Source: CALLVY01 sp937899855 (GTDB lineage Bacteria > Bacteroidota > Bacteroidia > Chitinophagales > Saprospiraceae). Taken from it: a stretch of 57,236 bases of DNA. Shown in pieces: positions 40,417 to 49,191 of this stretch (position 1 is the stretch's first letter; the number at the start of each line of letters is the position of its first letter). The translations under genes were made by a program, and so were the position numbers. The DNA is taken from the NCBI GenBank assembly GCA_039820405.1, contig JBCBQC010000037.1, positions 1-57,236 of the forward strand, written 5' to 3'. The notes under the pieces are model-generated. The model did not search any database. It was not told the origin of the DNA and was given only the letters and a program-made list of their open reading frames with translations.

Positions 40417-42228
40417 ATGAAAGCATTCCAACTCCTCTCGTTGCTTTTCGCCTTACTTTTCCTACAAACCTCTTTCGCCAACACCGTCTACCTCGAATAC
40501 GACCCGGGGTGTATGGACCGTTACGAGTACCGCTACACCAACTCCGCAGCGGGCTTTAGCCACATCGTTTATCACATTCGACTCAATGACCAACAGAAGG
40601 TGATTCTGGAGGTGGGTATCGAAAACCGCGTCAACCAGCGAGCCCGCCCCGCCGGTGTGAAGTCCTGTCGCGACCTGGCGATGAACGAACGCTTCGTTCG
40701 GCAGCTCAACAAGGGCGATATCCAACTGTACTTCGTACGGCGCAACGGCAATGAATACAACGTCTCCCCCGTGGGACTGGCCAGCTACGCCCAGATTTCG
40801 ACCGATCAAGTGGGCTACTCTTCCATCGATCACGTCTTTGCCTACAACTTTCGGCAAGCGGCCAACAACAAAAACATCGCCACCAGCAGCTCGGAGGCCA
40901 AGGTGTATTATAACGGTATCATCGCTTACAGCTGTCCCAAGCAGTACCAGTTTACCAAAATTCGCAACCGAGCCGGTAAAAACTATACCCAGATGCTACT
41001 GATTCCCGAAATCGGCGTGGTGGAAGAAAAAACGGGTTTTAACGAAACCGATGCGGAAAACAATCGGATGGAACTCGTGTCCATCAATAAAATTCCGCTC
41101 GATCGCTACCTCGAAGGGTTCTGCGAAGGGAAAGACCTGAACTATAAATCCCAGGGGGTCTTTTATTCCACCCGCGGCACCAGCGGTCGCCTGCCCAATA
41201 ACAGCGTCACCGACTTGGAAACGGGCAATAACGGCAGTAGTGGCAATAATGGCAACGGCGGCAACAATAACGGTTCGAGCAATTCGACCAATAGTGGAAC
41301 CGCTAATACGGGGAACAATACGGGCGGCAGTACCGGTACCAATACGGGAAGTTCCGGCCCCGTTGGTCCCCAGGGGACTTGCGGCATTTACAAAGACCTC
41401 GACCGCAACCTCTACATCGATTGGGAAACGGGACAACCCGCCACCACCGTCTGCGGAGGTAACACCTACCGCGATGGACTTTTGATCGCCAATAGCACCA
41501 TCAGCACCGATCCCGCTACCAACCCCAATAGTCCGGCACCGCCCACAAACGTACCGCCCGTACCCGCGCCCCCCAGCGCTCCGGTGATTGCCTCCAATTG
41601 TGCCGAGGTGTCGAGCGCGGGTTTTCACGTCGTTCAGCGCAACGAAACCCTCTACGGCATTTCCCGCTTGTACGGCGTCTCCGTCAGCGAGCTCACCCGG
41701 ATGAATAATTTGACCAACCCCAATCGCATCAACCCCTGTACCAAACTGCGCGTCGGCAACGCCACTCCCCTAGTTGGCGACAATACCGCCACCCCCAACT
41801 GGAACAATGGCAATGCCGTTCACGTCGTCAGCCGGGGAGAGACCATCTACCAATTGGCCCGACGCTACGGCTACACCGTCGGCCGTTTCCGCGGCATCAA
41901 CAATCTCGGACCCAACGATCCCATCTACATCGGGCAGCGCCTACGCACCAGCGATTGCAACTGCCCCGCCCCGATGGCCTCGAACAGCCCACCGCCCAGC
42001 ACGGCCCTGCCGGTCCCCGCGGAGTACAATGCCACCCAGGGACGGCTCAATACCAGCAAGGGCAACACCGGTACCGCCGCCAAACGCAAAGTACACATCG
42101 TCAAGGAAAACGAAACCGTATTTACGATCTCTAAAAGCTACGGCATCACCGTCGATCGCCTGCGCTCGCTCAATAATATGGAAGCCAACGAGATCATTTA
42201 TCCCTTCCAACGCCTATACATCAACTGA
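40417..42228 (+). CDS. Exported protein with three LysM domains
   Basis: This is a 603-residue exported protein. A signal peptide (MKAFQLLSLLFALLFLQTSF, then AN) is followed by an uncharacterised N-terminal domain of about 240 residues. An Asn/Gly/Ser/Thr-rich linker (about residues 269-318, with short NNGN and TGNNTGG runs) and a proline-rich segment follow. The C-terminus carries three LysM modules, starting near residues 401 (FHVVQRNETLYGISRLYGV), 467 (VHVVSRGETIYQLARRYGYT) and 558 (VHIVKENETVFTISKSYGIT). LysM binds peptidoglycan, so it probably sits at the cell wall. The role of the N-terminal domain is unknown. A strong terminator follows. Confidence 0.9.
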   Translation: MKAFQLLSLLFALLFLQTSFANTVYLEYDPGCMDRYEYRYTNSAAGFSHIVYHIRLNDQQKVILEVGIENRVNQRARPAGVKSCRDLAMNERFVRQLNKGDIQLYFVRRNGNEYNVSPVGLASYAQISTDQVGYSSIDHVFAYNFRQAANNKNIATSSSEAKVYYNGIIAYSCPKQYQFTKIRNRAGKNYTQMLLIPEIGVVEEKTGFNETDAENNRMELVSINKIPLDRYLEGFCEGKDLNYKSQGVFYSTRGTSGRLPNNSVTDLETGNNGSSGNNGNGGNNNGSSNSTNSGTANTGNNTGGSTGTNTGSSGPVGPQGTCGIYKDLDRNLYIDWETGQPATTVCGGNTYRDGLLIANSTISTDPATNPNSPAPPTNVPPVPAPPSAPVIASNCAEVSSAGFHVVQRNETLYGISRLYGVSVSELTRMNNLTNPNRINPCTKLRVGNATPLVGDNTATPNWNNGNAVHVVSRGETIYQLARRYGYTVGRFRGINNLGPNDPIYIGQRLRTSDCNCPAPMASNSPPPSTALPVPAEYNATQGRLNTSKGNTGTAAKRKVHIVKENETVFTISKSYGITVDRLRSLNNMEANEIIYPFQRLYIN

Positions 42229-42250
42229 GTAGAATGGAATACTCGCTAGG

Positions 42251-42287
42251 AAGAGCACCGATTCGCCACGGGCGAATCGGTGCTCTT
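42251..42287. terminator. Bidirectional hairpin terminator (17-bp stem)
   Basis: There is a perfect inverted repeat: AAGAGCACCGATTCGCC (42251-42267), loop ACG, GGCGAATCGGTGCTCTT (42271-42287), then TTTA on the plus strand. It lies between the LysM stop and the converging PfkB kinase stop, which it touches (42288-42290). Confidence 0.85.
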
Positions 42288-43235
42288 TTATTGGCCCGAG
42301 AGTACGGCTTCGCGGTCGACCGCAGCGGGAAGCGGTCCGAAGTGCACCAACTTGAGTTCCGCCATCTTACGGCCGGAGCGCGCGCAGTCCAATGGACTTT
42401 TTCCCATCAGCCAAGCCGTGAGAAAGCCCGACCAAAAGGCATCTCCCGCCCCGGTAGTATCCCGTACCTCCACCGAACGCGCCGCCAAAAATTGCTGCGT
42501 CTCCGCATCGGCGACCAAGCAACCCGCTCCTCCCAGGGTAACGCAAACCACCCGAGCACCCAGGTCTAGCAAATAATGGGCAGCCTCTTCCGCCCGGTCA
42601 AAGGGGCGGCCGTACAGCCGTTCCCAATCTACCTCACTGATTTTCACCAGCGGCTCCAGAGCGCAATACTCCGCCACTACTTTTTGAGCGGCCTCGCGAT
42701 CGGGCCAAATCTTAGCGGCGTAGTTGAGGTCAATACTGAGCTGTGCCCCAAATTGTCGGACCTTCCGGGCGGCCTCAAGAATACTACTTTGCGCGGGTTG
42801 GCGACTCAAGCCAAAACAGGTGCTGTGAAACAAACGAGTAGTACCAAGCAGCGCTTCCGGCAACTGATCAGCTTGGATCAAATGATCGGCACTGCGGTAA
42901 GCCTCGAAGCGGGCCACATCCCGAGAGCGACTGACCAAGATGAGACTGGTGGGTGCCGTACGACGGGCGAGGTAGTCGGTATGGACTTTCAGGGCTTCGA
43001 GTTGGCGCTGGAGCAGGTTGCCCAGATCGTCTTGGCCGATACTGGCCACCAGGGCACTGCGATTGCCCAATCGGGCCATGTTCATACACAGGTTGCCGGG
43101 GCTGCCCCCCGGGATCATCCGATAGCTTTGTTTGGTGTCGATGCGATCGGTGAAGTGGGTACTGATGCAATCGATGAGCAGTTCTCCCGCACAAACGATG
43201 TCCCAGTTTTTAGACGGAGGCGTCGCGTTTTCCAT
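42288..43235 (-). CDS. PfkB-family sugar kinase (fructokinase-like)
   Basis: This is a 315-residue ribokinase-fold kinase. The N-terminus shows the first PfkB signature IPGGSPGNLCMNMARLGNRS, and the second, with the catalytic aspartate, is VRDTTGAGDAFWSGFLTAWL. The GELLIDCI opening resembles fructokinases. Given the adjacent six-hairpin glycosidase, I infer phosphorylation of fructose or another sugar released in the cell, but the substrate is not proven. Its start at 43235 overlaps the glycosidase end by 26 bases, indicating one transcript. Confidence 0.85.
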   Translation of the reverse strand: MENATPPSKNWDIVCAGELLIDCISTHFTDRIDTKQSYRMIPGGSPGNLCMNMARLGNRSALVASIGQDDLGNLLQRQLEALKVHTDYLARRTAPTSLILVSRSRDVARFEAYRSADHLIQADQLPEALLGTTRLFHSTCFGLSRQPAQSSILEAARKVRQFGAQLSIDLNYAAKIWPDREAAQKVVAEYCALEPLVKISEVDWERLYGRPFDRAEEAAHYLLDLGARVVCVTLGGAGCLVADAETQQFLAARSVEVRDTTGAGDAFWSGFLTAWLMGKSPLDCARSGRKMAELKLVHFGPLPAAVDREAVLSGQ

Positions 43236-44445
43236 AATAGAGTGCTTTTCCGTTTAGCGATTGGGCGAGCAGGACAAACCCCGCCGCCGACCAAGTACAA
43301 GAAGGGGTGCCGTGGGCCGTTCCGTGTCGACCGTGGTGGCATTCGTAAAACCCCCAGTCCTCCTGAGCCACCGCCCGTCCAAGGTCATCGAGCAGTTGGG
43401 TGGCCGCTGCGGAGGCGCCGGTTTGGCAGAGGGCGGCGCCCCACCAACCATTGAAAACGGGCCAGATGCCAGCGTTCTGAAATTCGAAGGGCTTGTTGCG
43501 AAATTCGTAAGCGTAGTTGGATTCGAGAAAATACCATTCGGGATCGTCCTCGCGGATGACGGGCCAGAAGGAGGGTAGCAGGCCGGTAGCGCTACCGGTG
43601 AGAATGGAGTGGGCCCGTTTGATGACCTGGTCCGCTTGCTCAGAAGTCCCGATATCCAGTAGGAGCGCCAGGCTATTGGCCAGTAGGTCGAATTTGGCGA
43701 TGTAGCCACCGGGAGAAAAACTGGCCTCCCAGAAATTGGAGCTGCCCCGCTTTTCCAACTGCCGCTGGTAGGCGAAGGGGTGGTACAAGCGATCGGGATC
43801 GAATTCTCCATCGAGCCAGTAATTGTGGCGGATCAGTTGACGGAGGTTGCGGGCCCGGTCGAGCCAGTCGCTCCGGTCGAAATAATCCCCAGCAACTTCG
43901 AGGGCCCACAAACGCAGCAGCTGGTCGTAGAGGACATAGGCGTCGAGAATGTACTCATCGGCCCAGTTGCCGGACTGCGGAACGTAGAGCAGTCCCCGAT
44001 CATTGAATTCCCAGGAGCGGAGCAGGTCAAAACAACGCTCGACGCGGGGGAGGTAGTGATCGGCAAAGGCGCGGTCCTCGCTCGCCCGGGCGTAGTTGCA
44101 AAGCCCAATGATCCACCAGGTGACGGCATCTACCCGACCGCAGAGCCCTCCGTAGCTTACCTTTTCGAGCTGGTCGTCCGCATCGTAGCGTACGTTGGAA
44201 GGAATTTGTCCGCCCGGAGCCTGGTTGTCGGCCAGGGATTGGAGCGAGTGGCGGAGGGCTTTTAGGAGGGCTTCATCCCCGGCCAGAATACCGGCCAGCC
44301 CGCAGATGACGCTATCGCGGGACCAGACCCGTTGGTAATTGCTGACGTCGGTGATGCTGGCCACCAGCCCCCGGGGCGTAATGGCGCGGTGCAACAGGTC
44401 GAGGGAGCGGGCGTAAGCCTCCGTGGTGTGGGGACTCGAACTCAT
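43210..44445 (-). CDS. Six-hairpin glycosidase (GH100/amylo-1,6-glucosidase-like)
   Basis: This is a 411-residue cytoplasmic enzyme with no signal peptide. It resembles GH100 alkaline/neutral invertases and related bacterial (alpha/alpha)6 glycosidases. Visible blocks are NYQRVWSRDSVICGLAGILA, GGQIPSNVRYD, GRVDAVTWWIIGLCNYAR, ADEYILDAYVLYDQLLRLWA, then FEFQNAGIWPVFNGWWGAAL and WGFYECHHGRHG. In GH100 the catalytic pair includes an aspartate in the RVxxVDxxxWW block, matched here by D in GRVDAVTWW. Together with the fructokinase-like PfkB it suggests sucrose or alpha-glucoside use; an amylo-1,6-glucosidase-type substrate is the alternative. The ATG at 44445 is chosen. It diverges from GH31 across 105 bases. 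Confidence 0.75.
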   Translation of the reverse strand: MSSSPHTTEAYARSLDLLHRAITPRGLVASITDVSNYQRVWSRDSVICGLAGILAGDEALLKALRHSLQSLADNQAPGGQIPSNVRYDADDQLEKVSYGGLCGRVDAVTWWIIGLCNYARASEDRAFADHYLPRVERCFDLLRSWEFNDRGLLYVPQSGNWADEYILDAYVLYDQLLRLWALEVAGDYFDRSDWLDRARNLRQLIRHNYWLDGEFDPDRLYHPFAYQRQLEKRGSSNFWEASFSPGGYIAKFDLLANSLALLLDIGTSEQADQVIKRAHSILTGSATGLLPSFWPVIREDDPEWYFLESNYAYEFRNKPFEFQNAGIWPVFNGWWGAALCQTGASAAATQLLDDLGRAVAQEDWGFYECHHGRHGTAHGTPSCTWSAAGFVLLAQSLNGKALYYGKRDASV

Positions 44446-44470
44446 AGTAAGGATTTCAATTATTTGTACC

Positions 44471-44478
44471 CAAAGGTA
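44471..44478 (-). promoter_or_regulatory. -7 box for the glycosidase-kinase operon
   Basis: The minus strand reads TACCTTTG (TAnnTTTG), 26 bases before the ATG at 44445. It shares the 105-base divergent region with the GH31 promoter. No spaced -33 element is clear. Confidence 0.5.
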
Positions 44479-44499
44479 AGGGGAATGCTCAAGTTCCTG

Positions 44500-44507
44500 T
44501 ATATTTG
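44500..44507 (+). promoter_or_regulatory. -7 box for the GH31 gene
   Basis: TATATTTG matches TAnnTTTG, 43 bases before the ATG at 44551. Only 21 bases separate it from the opposing -7 box, so a single regulator could control both directions. Confidence 0.5.
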
Positions 44508-44550
44508 ACACCAAGTAAATCAGTCCGGTAAGACCTAAAATCAGCGAATC

Positions 44551-47109
44551 ATGGAAGAGCAAGGCAAAAGTCCCAGCACCGAGCGGGCAGCGTCCAAGCC
44601 CGTGGATACCACTACCGATGGCCTCATTCACAATGACCTGACCCAAGGTAGCGACCGCTATCCCGACGTTTTTTTTGAGTTCGTTCCCGACCGTATCGTA
44701 CGGACGGAACAAAAAGAGGGTGGGTACTTTTTTTATTGTCAAAACCAGATTACGCTCCAGGTCGTCGTACTGGCCGCTGATCTGTTCCGGCTGCGGTACT
44801 CGCTCCACGGGGAGTTCCAACGCGATTTTTCCTACGCCATCAATCCCGAATTTCGAGCCGAGGCCATCGCTCCGGTCTGGGAAGAGGACGCGCACTACTT
44901 TTACCTGCGGACGGACCAATTGGAGTGTCGCATCAGTCGGGTGGGGATGCGGGTCAATTTTTACGATCGTACCGGGCAATTGATCAGTGCGGAGACGGAG
45001 GGGTTTAAAGGTCTATCGACCATTTTGAAGGGCATTACCAAGTTGGAAGTGGCCAAACTGGCCCATCCGGAGGAGTCCTACTACGGCTTGGGGGATAAAT
45101 CCTGTAGCAGCAACCTGCGGGGCAACAAGCTGGAGAATTGGAATACCGATGCCTTTGGCTACAGCGATACGACCGATCCGCTCTACCGATCCGTCCCTTT
45201 TTACTACGGTTTGTACCGAGACCAGGGCTACGGCATTTTTATGGACAACTCCTACCGCAGCCATTTTGATTTCGACAGTCAGGAAGATGGACAAATTCGC
45301 TTTTCGGCCGTGGGTGGCGAAATGGACTATTACTTCCTCTACGGCCCCCGCCTGCTCCGCGTGGCCGAGCGCTATACCGACCTGACGGGGCGCCCCCAGC
45401 TGCCCCCCCTCTGGGCCCTGGGCTTCCACCAGTGTCGGTGGAGCTACTATCCCGAAGCCCGGGTACGGGAGGTCTGTGACGAATTTCGCCGCCGCCAAAT
45501 TCCCTGTGACGCCATCTACCTCGACATCGACTACATGGACGAATACCGCTGCTTTACCTGGAGTAAAGAGCATTTTCCCCAGCCCCAGCAGCTCATCGCC
45601 GACCTCAAAGCCCAGGGCTTCCAAACGGTGGTCATGATCGATCCCGGCATCAAAGTCGATCCCGACTACTTCGTGTACCAACAAGGCCGCGAGCGGGACC
45701 TATTTTGCCGCCGGCCCAACGGCGAGCTGATGACCGGCCCCGTCTGGCCGCCCGACTGCGTTTTTCCCGACTATACCCTTCCCCGCGTACGCGAGTGGTG
45801 GGGCCTGCTCTACCGAGAGCTTTACCTCGACCAAGGTATCAGTGGCTTCTGGAACGATATGAACGAACCGGCGGTATTTAAAATCAATTTCAAAACCTTT
45901 CCCGAGGACGTCCGCCACGATTACGACGGACAGCCCTGTAGCCACGCCAAGGCGCACAACATCTACGGCCTGCAAATGTCGCGCGCCACCTACGAAGGCC
46001 TGGCCAAGCTTCAGCCAGACAAACGCCCCTTTGTCCTGACCCGCGCCACTTTCTCGGGGGGCCAACGATACGCCGCGGCCTGGACGGGTGATAATGTCGC
46101 CTCCTGGGAACATCTGGTGCTGGCCAATATCCAGTGCCAACGCATGAGCCTCAGCGGCTTCTCCTTCGTGGGAACGGATATTGGCGGTTTTGTCGAACAG
46201 CCAACGGGGGAATTGCTCGTGCGTTGGTTGCAATTGGGGATTTTTCACCCCGTATTTCGGGTCCATTCCATGGGCAATAATACCGATGGCGCCACTCAAG
46301 TGGACGAAACGTCGGTCAAAAAATCGGAGGCTGAGCTGCGAATGGATCAAGAGCCCTGGTCTTTTGGCGAGGACTATACCGCGCTAGCCAAAGAGGCCAT
46401 CGAGCTGCGCTACCGACTGCTGCCCTATCACTATACCACCTTCTGGCAATATGCCCAAAAAGGGACGCCCATGTTGCGGAGTCTGGCTTTTGAAGCCCAG
46501 GCGGATGCCGAGGCACGGAGCCGCGAAGCAGAATTCGTCTTTGGCGATCACCTGCTGGTGGCGCCGGTGACGAGCGCGGCGTGTACGCAGCAGGAGATGT
46601 ACCTCCCCCCCGGTAAATGGTACCATTACTTTACCGAGGAGGTCCAGGCTGGTCCCCAATTGGTAGAAGTAGCTACGCCGCTGGAGTACAGCCCGATTTT
46701 TGTACGGGCGGGGGCCGTACTGCCCCACTATCCCGTGATGCAGTATACGGGTGAAAGACCGGTCGATATCCTGGAGCTCCACGTTTATTACGACGAGGGG
46801 GTGGTAGACAGCTACCTGTACGAGGATGAGGGAGAGGGGTTTGCCCATCGGGAGGGCGCCTACGCCCTGCGCCATTTTCAAACTCAGGCGACCGCGGAGG
46901 GCTTCCGACTGGCCATCCACAAAACGGGTGCGCGAGCGGACAGCTACCAACAATACCAAATCTGGGTGCACGGCCTGCCCTTTAAGCCCCAAAAATGTCT
47001 TTGCCGGGACGCTTCCCTTGAAATCCAACGCGATGAGGCTTACACTGTGCCGGTTTATTCCGTAATTGTATCCATAGAGTTCGATGAACTCCATTTAATT
47101 AGTGGTTAA
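44551..47109 (+). CDS. Glycoside hydrolase family 31 alpha-glucosidase
   Basis: This is an 852-residue cytoplasmic enzyme that hydrolyses alpha-glucosidic bonds from non-reducing ends. The N-terminal beta-domain leads into the TIM barrel with RPQLPPLWALGFHQCRWSYY, AIYLDIDYMDEYRCFTW and the nucleophile D436 in GFWNDMNEPAVF. The acid/base aspartate D514 lies in WTGDNVASWEHL, after LTRATFSGGQRYAA. C-terminal beta-domains follow (FVRAGAVLPHYP, VYYDEGVVDSYLYEDEGEGF). No signal peptide: the N-terminus is charged (MEEQGKSPSTERAASKP). It is divergent from the glycosidase-kinase operon and ends at a terminator. Confidence 0.95.
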   Translation: MEEQGKSPSTERAASKPVDTTTDGLIHNDLTQGSDRYPDVFFEFVPDRIVRTEQKEGGYFFYCQNQITLQVVVLAADLFRLRYSLHGEFQRDFSYAINPEFRAEAIAPVWEEDAHYFYLRTDQLECRISRVGMRVNFYDRTGQLISAETEGFKGLSTILKGITKLEVAKLAHPEESYYGLGDKSCSSNLRGNKLENWNTDAFGYSDTTDPLYRSVPFYYGLYRDQGYGIFMDNSYRSHFDFDSQEDGQIRFSAVGGEMDYYFLYGPRLLRVAERYTDLTGRPQLPPLWALGFHQCRWSYYPEARVREVCDEFRRRQIPCDAIYLDIDYMDEYRCFTWSKEHFPQPQQLIADLKAQGFQTVVMIDPGIKVDPDYFVYQQGRERDLFCRRPNGELMTGPVWPPDCVFPDYTLPRVREWWGLLYRELYLDQGISGFWNDMNEPAVFKINFKTFPEDVRHDYDGQPCSHAKAHNIYGLQMSRATYEGLAKLQPDKRPFVLTRATFSGGQRYAAAWTGDNVASWEHLVLANIQCQRMSLSGFSFVGTDIGGFVEQPTGELLVRWLQLGIFHPVFRVHSMGNNTDGATQVDETSVKKSEAELRMDQEPWSFGEDYTALAKEAIELRYRLLPYHYTTFWQYAQKGTPMLRSLAFEAQADAEARSREAEFVFGDHLLVAPVTSAACTQQEMYLPPGKWYHYFTEEVQAGPQLVEVATPLEYSPIFVRAGAVLPHYPVMQYTGERPVDILELHVYYDEGVVDSYLYEDEGEGFAHREGAYALRHFQTQATAEGFRLAIHKTGARADSYQQYQIWVHGLPFKPQKCLCRDASLEIQRDEAYTVPVYSVIVSIEFDELHLISG

Positions 47110-47119
47110 TGACATACGA

Positions 47120-47162
47120 AAGGAGGATTTCAACCCCAAAATGGTGAGTGGAAATCCTCCTT
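47120..47162 (+). terminator. Hairpin terminator after the GH31 gene
   Basis: AAGGAGGATTTC (47120-47131) pairs with GAAATCCTCCTT (47151-47162), 12 perfect base pairs with a 19-base loop. The sequence continues with CCTTTTG. It lies 11 bases after the GH31 stop. Confidence 0.6.
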
Positions 47163-47203
47163 CCTTTTGTTGGCTATTCTCCATCCCATCCAAAACTCCG
47201 CTT

Positions 47204-48535
47204 ATGTTGCGTTTGCCCTACCTTCTCCCCCTGTGCTGGTTCCTCGCTCTTCCCCTCACCCAGGCTCAGTACTGGCGCGTGATCGAACAAAGCCCCATGC
47301 CAGAAGCCGTGGCCAATAATGCCGTGGTGGCCGCCGAACACGATGGTGTTTCCTACGTCTACTCTTTCGCCGGTATTGATACCAGTAAAGCGGAAGCCGG
47401 CATTCACCTACGTTCCTACCGCTACAATACCCAGACCGACACTTGGGAGAGCCTCCCTCCCCTACCCGATACCCTGGGCAAGATTGCGGCGGCCGCCAGT
47501 GTGGTTGGCGACGTGATCTACATCATGGGGGGCTACCACGTCCTTCCCGATGGCGAAATTTCCAGTGATAAGGTCCACCGCTTTAGCATCAGTGCCAACG
47601 ATTACCTCAGCGACGGCGCTCCCATCCCCGTCCCCATCGACGATCAGGTACAAGCCGTCTGGCGCGATAGCTTGATCTACCTCGTAACGGGTTGGAACGG
47701 CGACATTGGTCGAGGGGCCAACGTCAGTAGTGTACAAGTGTACAACCCAACCGAAGACAGTTGGGCGAGTGGTACTTCGGTGCCAGAGAATGACCTGTAT
47801 AAGGCCTTTGGAGCCTCGGGCGTGATCATTGGCGATACGATTTTTTACTACGGAGGGGCTTCCAACTCGGGCTTTCGAATCACGGGCTTACTGCGCAAAG
47901 GACTCATCAACCCCAATAATCCGGAGCAGATTGGTTGGTTGGCCATCAATGGCGACCCGGTACACATGGGCTATCGGATGGGAGCTACTGTGGTGGAGGG
48001 CAAGCCCTACTGGCTGGGCGGCTCCGGAAACACCTATAATTTTGACGGCATTGCTTACGATGGCTCGGGAGGCGTATCCCCCGCAAACCGGAGCATTTTC
48101 TTCGATTTGGATGACCAAAGTTGGAACGTCGACCTAAACAACGAATTGCCCATGGACTTGAGGGGAGTGGGAGAAATTTCGGATACGGTCAAGTACCTGG
48201 TCGGGGGGATGGAGGCGGACCAAAGGGTAACGGGCCGCACCCTGCGTCTGGAACGGAGCCGCCAGCCAGTGGTAAGTAGTCTCCACGAGCCCTCCGCAGT
48301 GGCTCAACCTTTTCAGCTACAACCCAATCCCAGCCGAGATTGGGTGAATCTGCGGGGAATGGCTATCGAGCAAAACGGCCGTTTGCGGGTGTGGAACGCG
48401 GTGGGAGAGTTGGTGCTGGAACGAGGGGGACGCAGCGACCGGGACCCGGGGTTTTCGGTGGCCGAGTGGCCGGCGGGTACCTACTGGGTACAGTGGGCGG
48501 ATAGCGTACAGCCACTGGTGGTTCTCCCCCACTAA
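47204..48535 (+). CDS. Secreted kelch-repeat protein with T9SS sorting domain
   Basis: This is a 443-residue exported protein. A signal peptide (MLRLPYLLPLCWFLALPLTQ, then AQ) is followed by kelch-type beta-propeller repeats, each with a glycine pair and downstream tyrosine/tryptophan: SYVYSFAGID with TDTWESLPPLP, DVIYIMGGYHV, DSLIYLVTGWN with EDSWASGTSVP, DTIFYYGGASN, GKPYWLGGSGN, and KYLVGGME. The C-terminus from FQLQPNPSRDWVNLRG matches the T9SS type A sorting domain (GRLRVWNAVGELVLE, AGTYWVQW). I use the ATG at 47204 before the signal peptide; the frame is open to 47102. It is expected to be outside the cell; the ligand is unknown. Confidence 0.88.
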   Translation: MLRLPYLLPLCWFLALPLTQAQYWRVIEQSPMPEAVANNAVVAAEHDGVSYVYSFAGIDTSKAEAGIHLRSYRYNTQTDTWESLPPLPDTLGKIAAAASVVGDVIYIMGGYHVLPDGEISSDKVHRFSISANDYLSDGAPIPVPIDDQVQAVWRDSLIYLVTGWNGDIGRGANVSSVQVYNPTEDSWASGTSVPENDLYKAFGASGVIIGDTIFYYGGASNSGFRITGLLRKGLINPNNPEQIGWLAINGDPVHMGYRMGATVVEGKPYWLGGSGNTYNFDGIAYDGSGGVSPANRSIFFDLDDQSWNVDLNNELPMDLRGVGEISDTVKYLVGGMEADQRVTGRTLRLERSRQPVVSSLHEPSAVAQPFQLQPNPSRDWVNLRGMAIEQNGRLRVWNAVGELVLERGGRSDRDPGFSVAEWPAGTYWVQWADSVQPLVVLPH

Positions 48536-48559
48536 ACGACCGAATTTTGGGCTTTGGGA

Positions 48560-49132
48560 TTAGGGGCCTCCGGGCATCTCTCGCCAGTCGATGGCAAAAA
48601 ATAAATCTTCCAGAAATTGTTCCAGGTCGCGAAAGCGGGAGGGACTGTTGTAGTTGCTGATGACCGTTTTTTCGCGGTCGTCCAGATTGAGGTAAATGAT
48701 GGTGAGGGGCAGCTCTTCGATGGGGCGCGCTTGGGTAGGGTAAGCATCCGCCAGGTCAAAAAACTGGTGGCGATACGCTGCGGTTTTGATCCGGGTTAGG
48801 AGGTCGGTTTGGGCCCAAGCCTCGTAAGCGCCGAGGCGTTCGACTCCGGTCCGGCCGCGGTAGATGAGGTGCCCGTCGGAGAACAACCGCGCTTCGTAGG
48901 CGGGGCAGTTGCCGTGGCAGTCCGTTTTTTGAAGAACGGCGACCAGATAGGGGGGCAGGTCTTCATCGGGTGGTGGATCGGAGGGGGCTTGGATGGGAAG
49001 CAGCTCGGTATTGGAGGGGGCAGTGGACGGTGCGGATGCAGTGTTTGCCGGGCTTTCGACCAGCTGCTCTTGGGTTTTGGGGCTGCAAGCAGCCAGGGAT
49101 AGGAGGAGGAATATTTGAGCTAGGTGACGCAT
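48560..49132 (-). CDS. DUF6438-like lipoprotein
   Basis: This is a 190-residue exported lipoprotein. The lipobox LSLAAC places the lipidated cysteine at residue 16. A Pro/Ser/Thr-rich linker of about 45 residues follows, then a domain with DCHGNCPAYEARLFSDGHLI, a match to the C-x-G-x-C-P-x-Y opening of DUF6438, and the usual GRTGVERLGAYEAW turn. Function is unknown. It starts 7 bases after the yidC terminator stem, so it is probably transcribed from a separate promoter or by read-through from yidC. Confidence 0.75.
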   Translation of the reverse strand: MRHLAQIFLLLSLAACSPKTQEQLVESPANTASAPSTAPSNTELLPIQAPSDPPPDEDLPPYLVAVLQKTDCHGNCPAYEARLFSDGHLIYRGRTGVERLGAYEAWAQTDLLTRIKTAAYRHQFFDLADAYPTQARPIEELPLTIIYLNLDDREKTVISNYNSPSRFRDLEQFLEDLFFAIDWREMPGGP

Positions 49133-49139
49133 AAAAAAT

Positions 49140-49177
49140 GAGCTCTGCCGGCTGAATTTTCATTGGTGGCAGAGCTC
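49140..49177 (-). terminator. Hairpin terminator of yidC, abutting the next gene
   Basis: GAGCTCTGCC (49140-49149) pairs with GGCAGAGCTC (49168-49177), a 10-bp stem with an 18-base loop. On the minus strand it is followed by ATTTTTTA, i.e. a T-run. That T-run ends at the ATG of the DUF6438-like gene (49132). Confidence 0.65.
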
Positions 49178-49191
49178 TGATACCGAATTAA

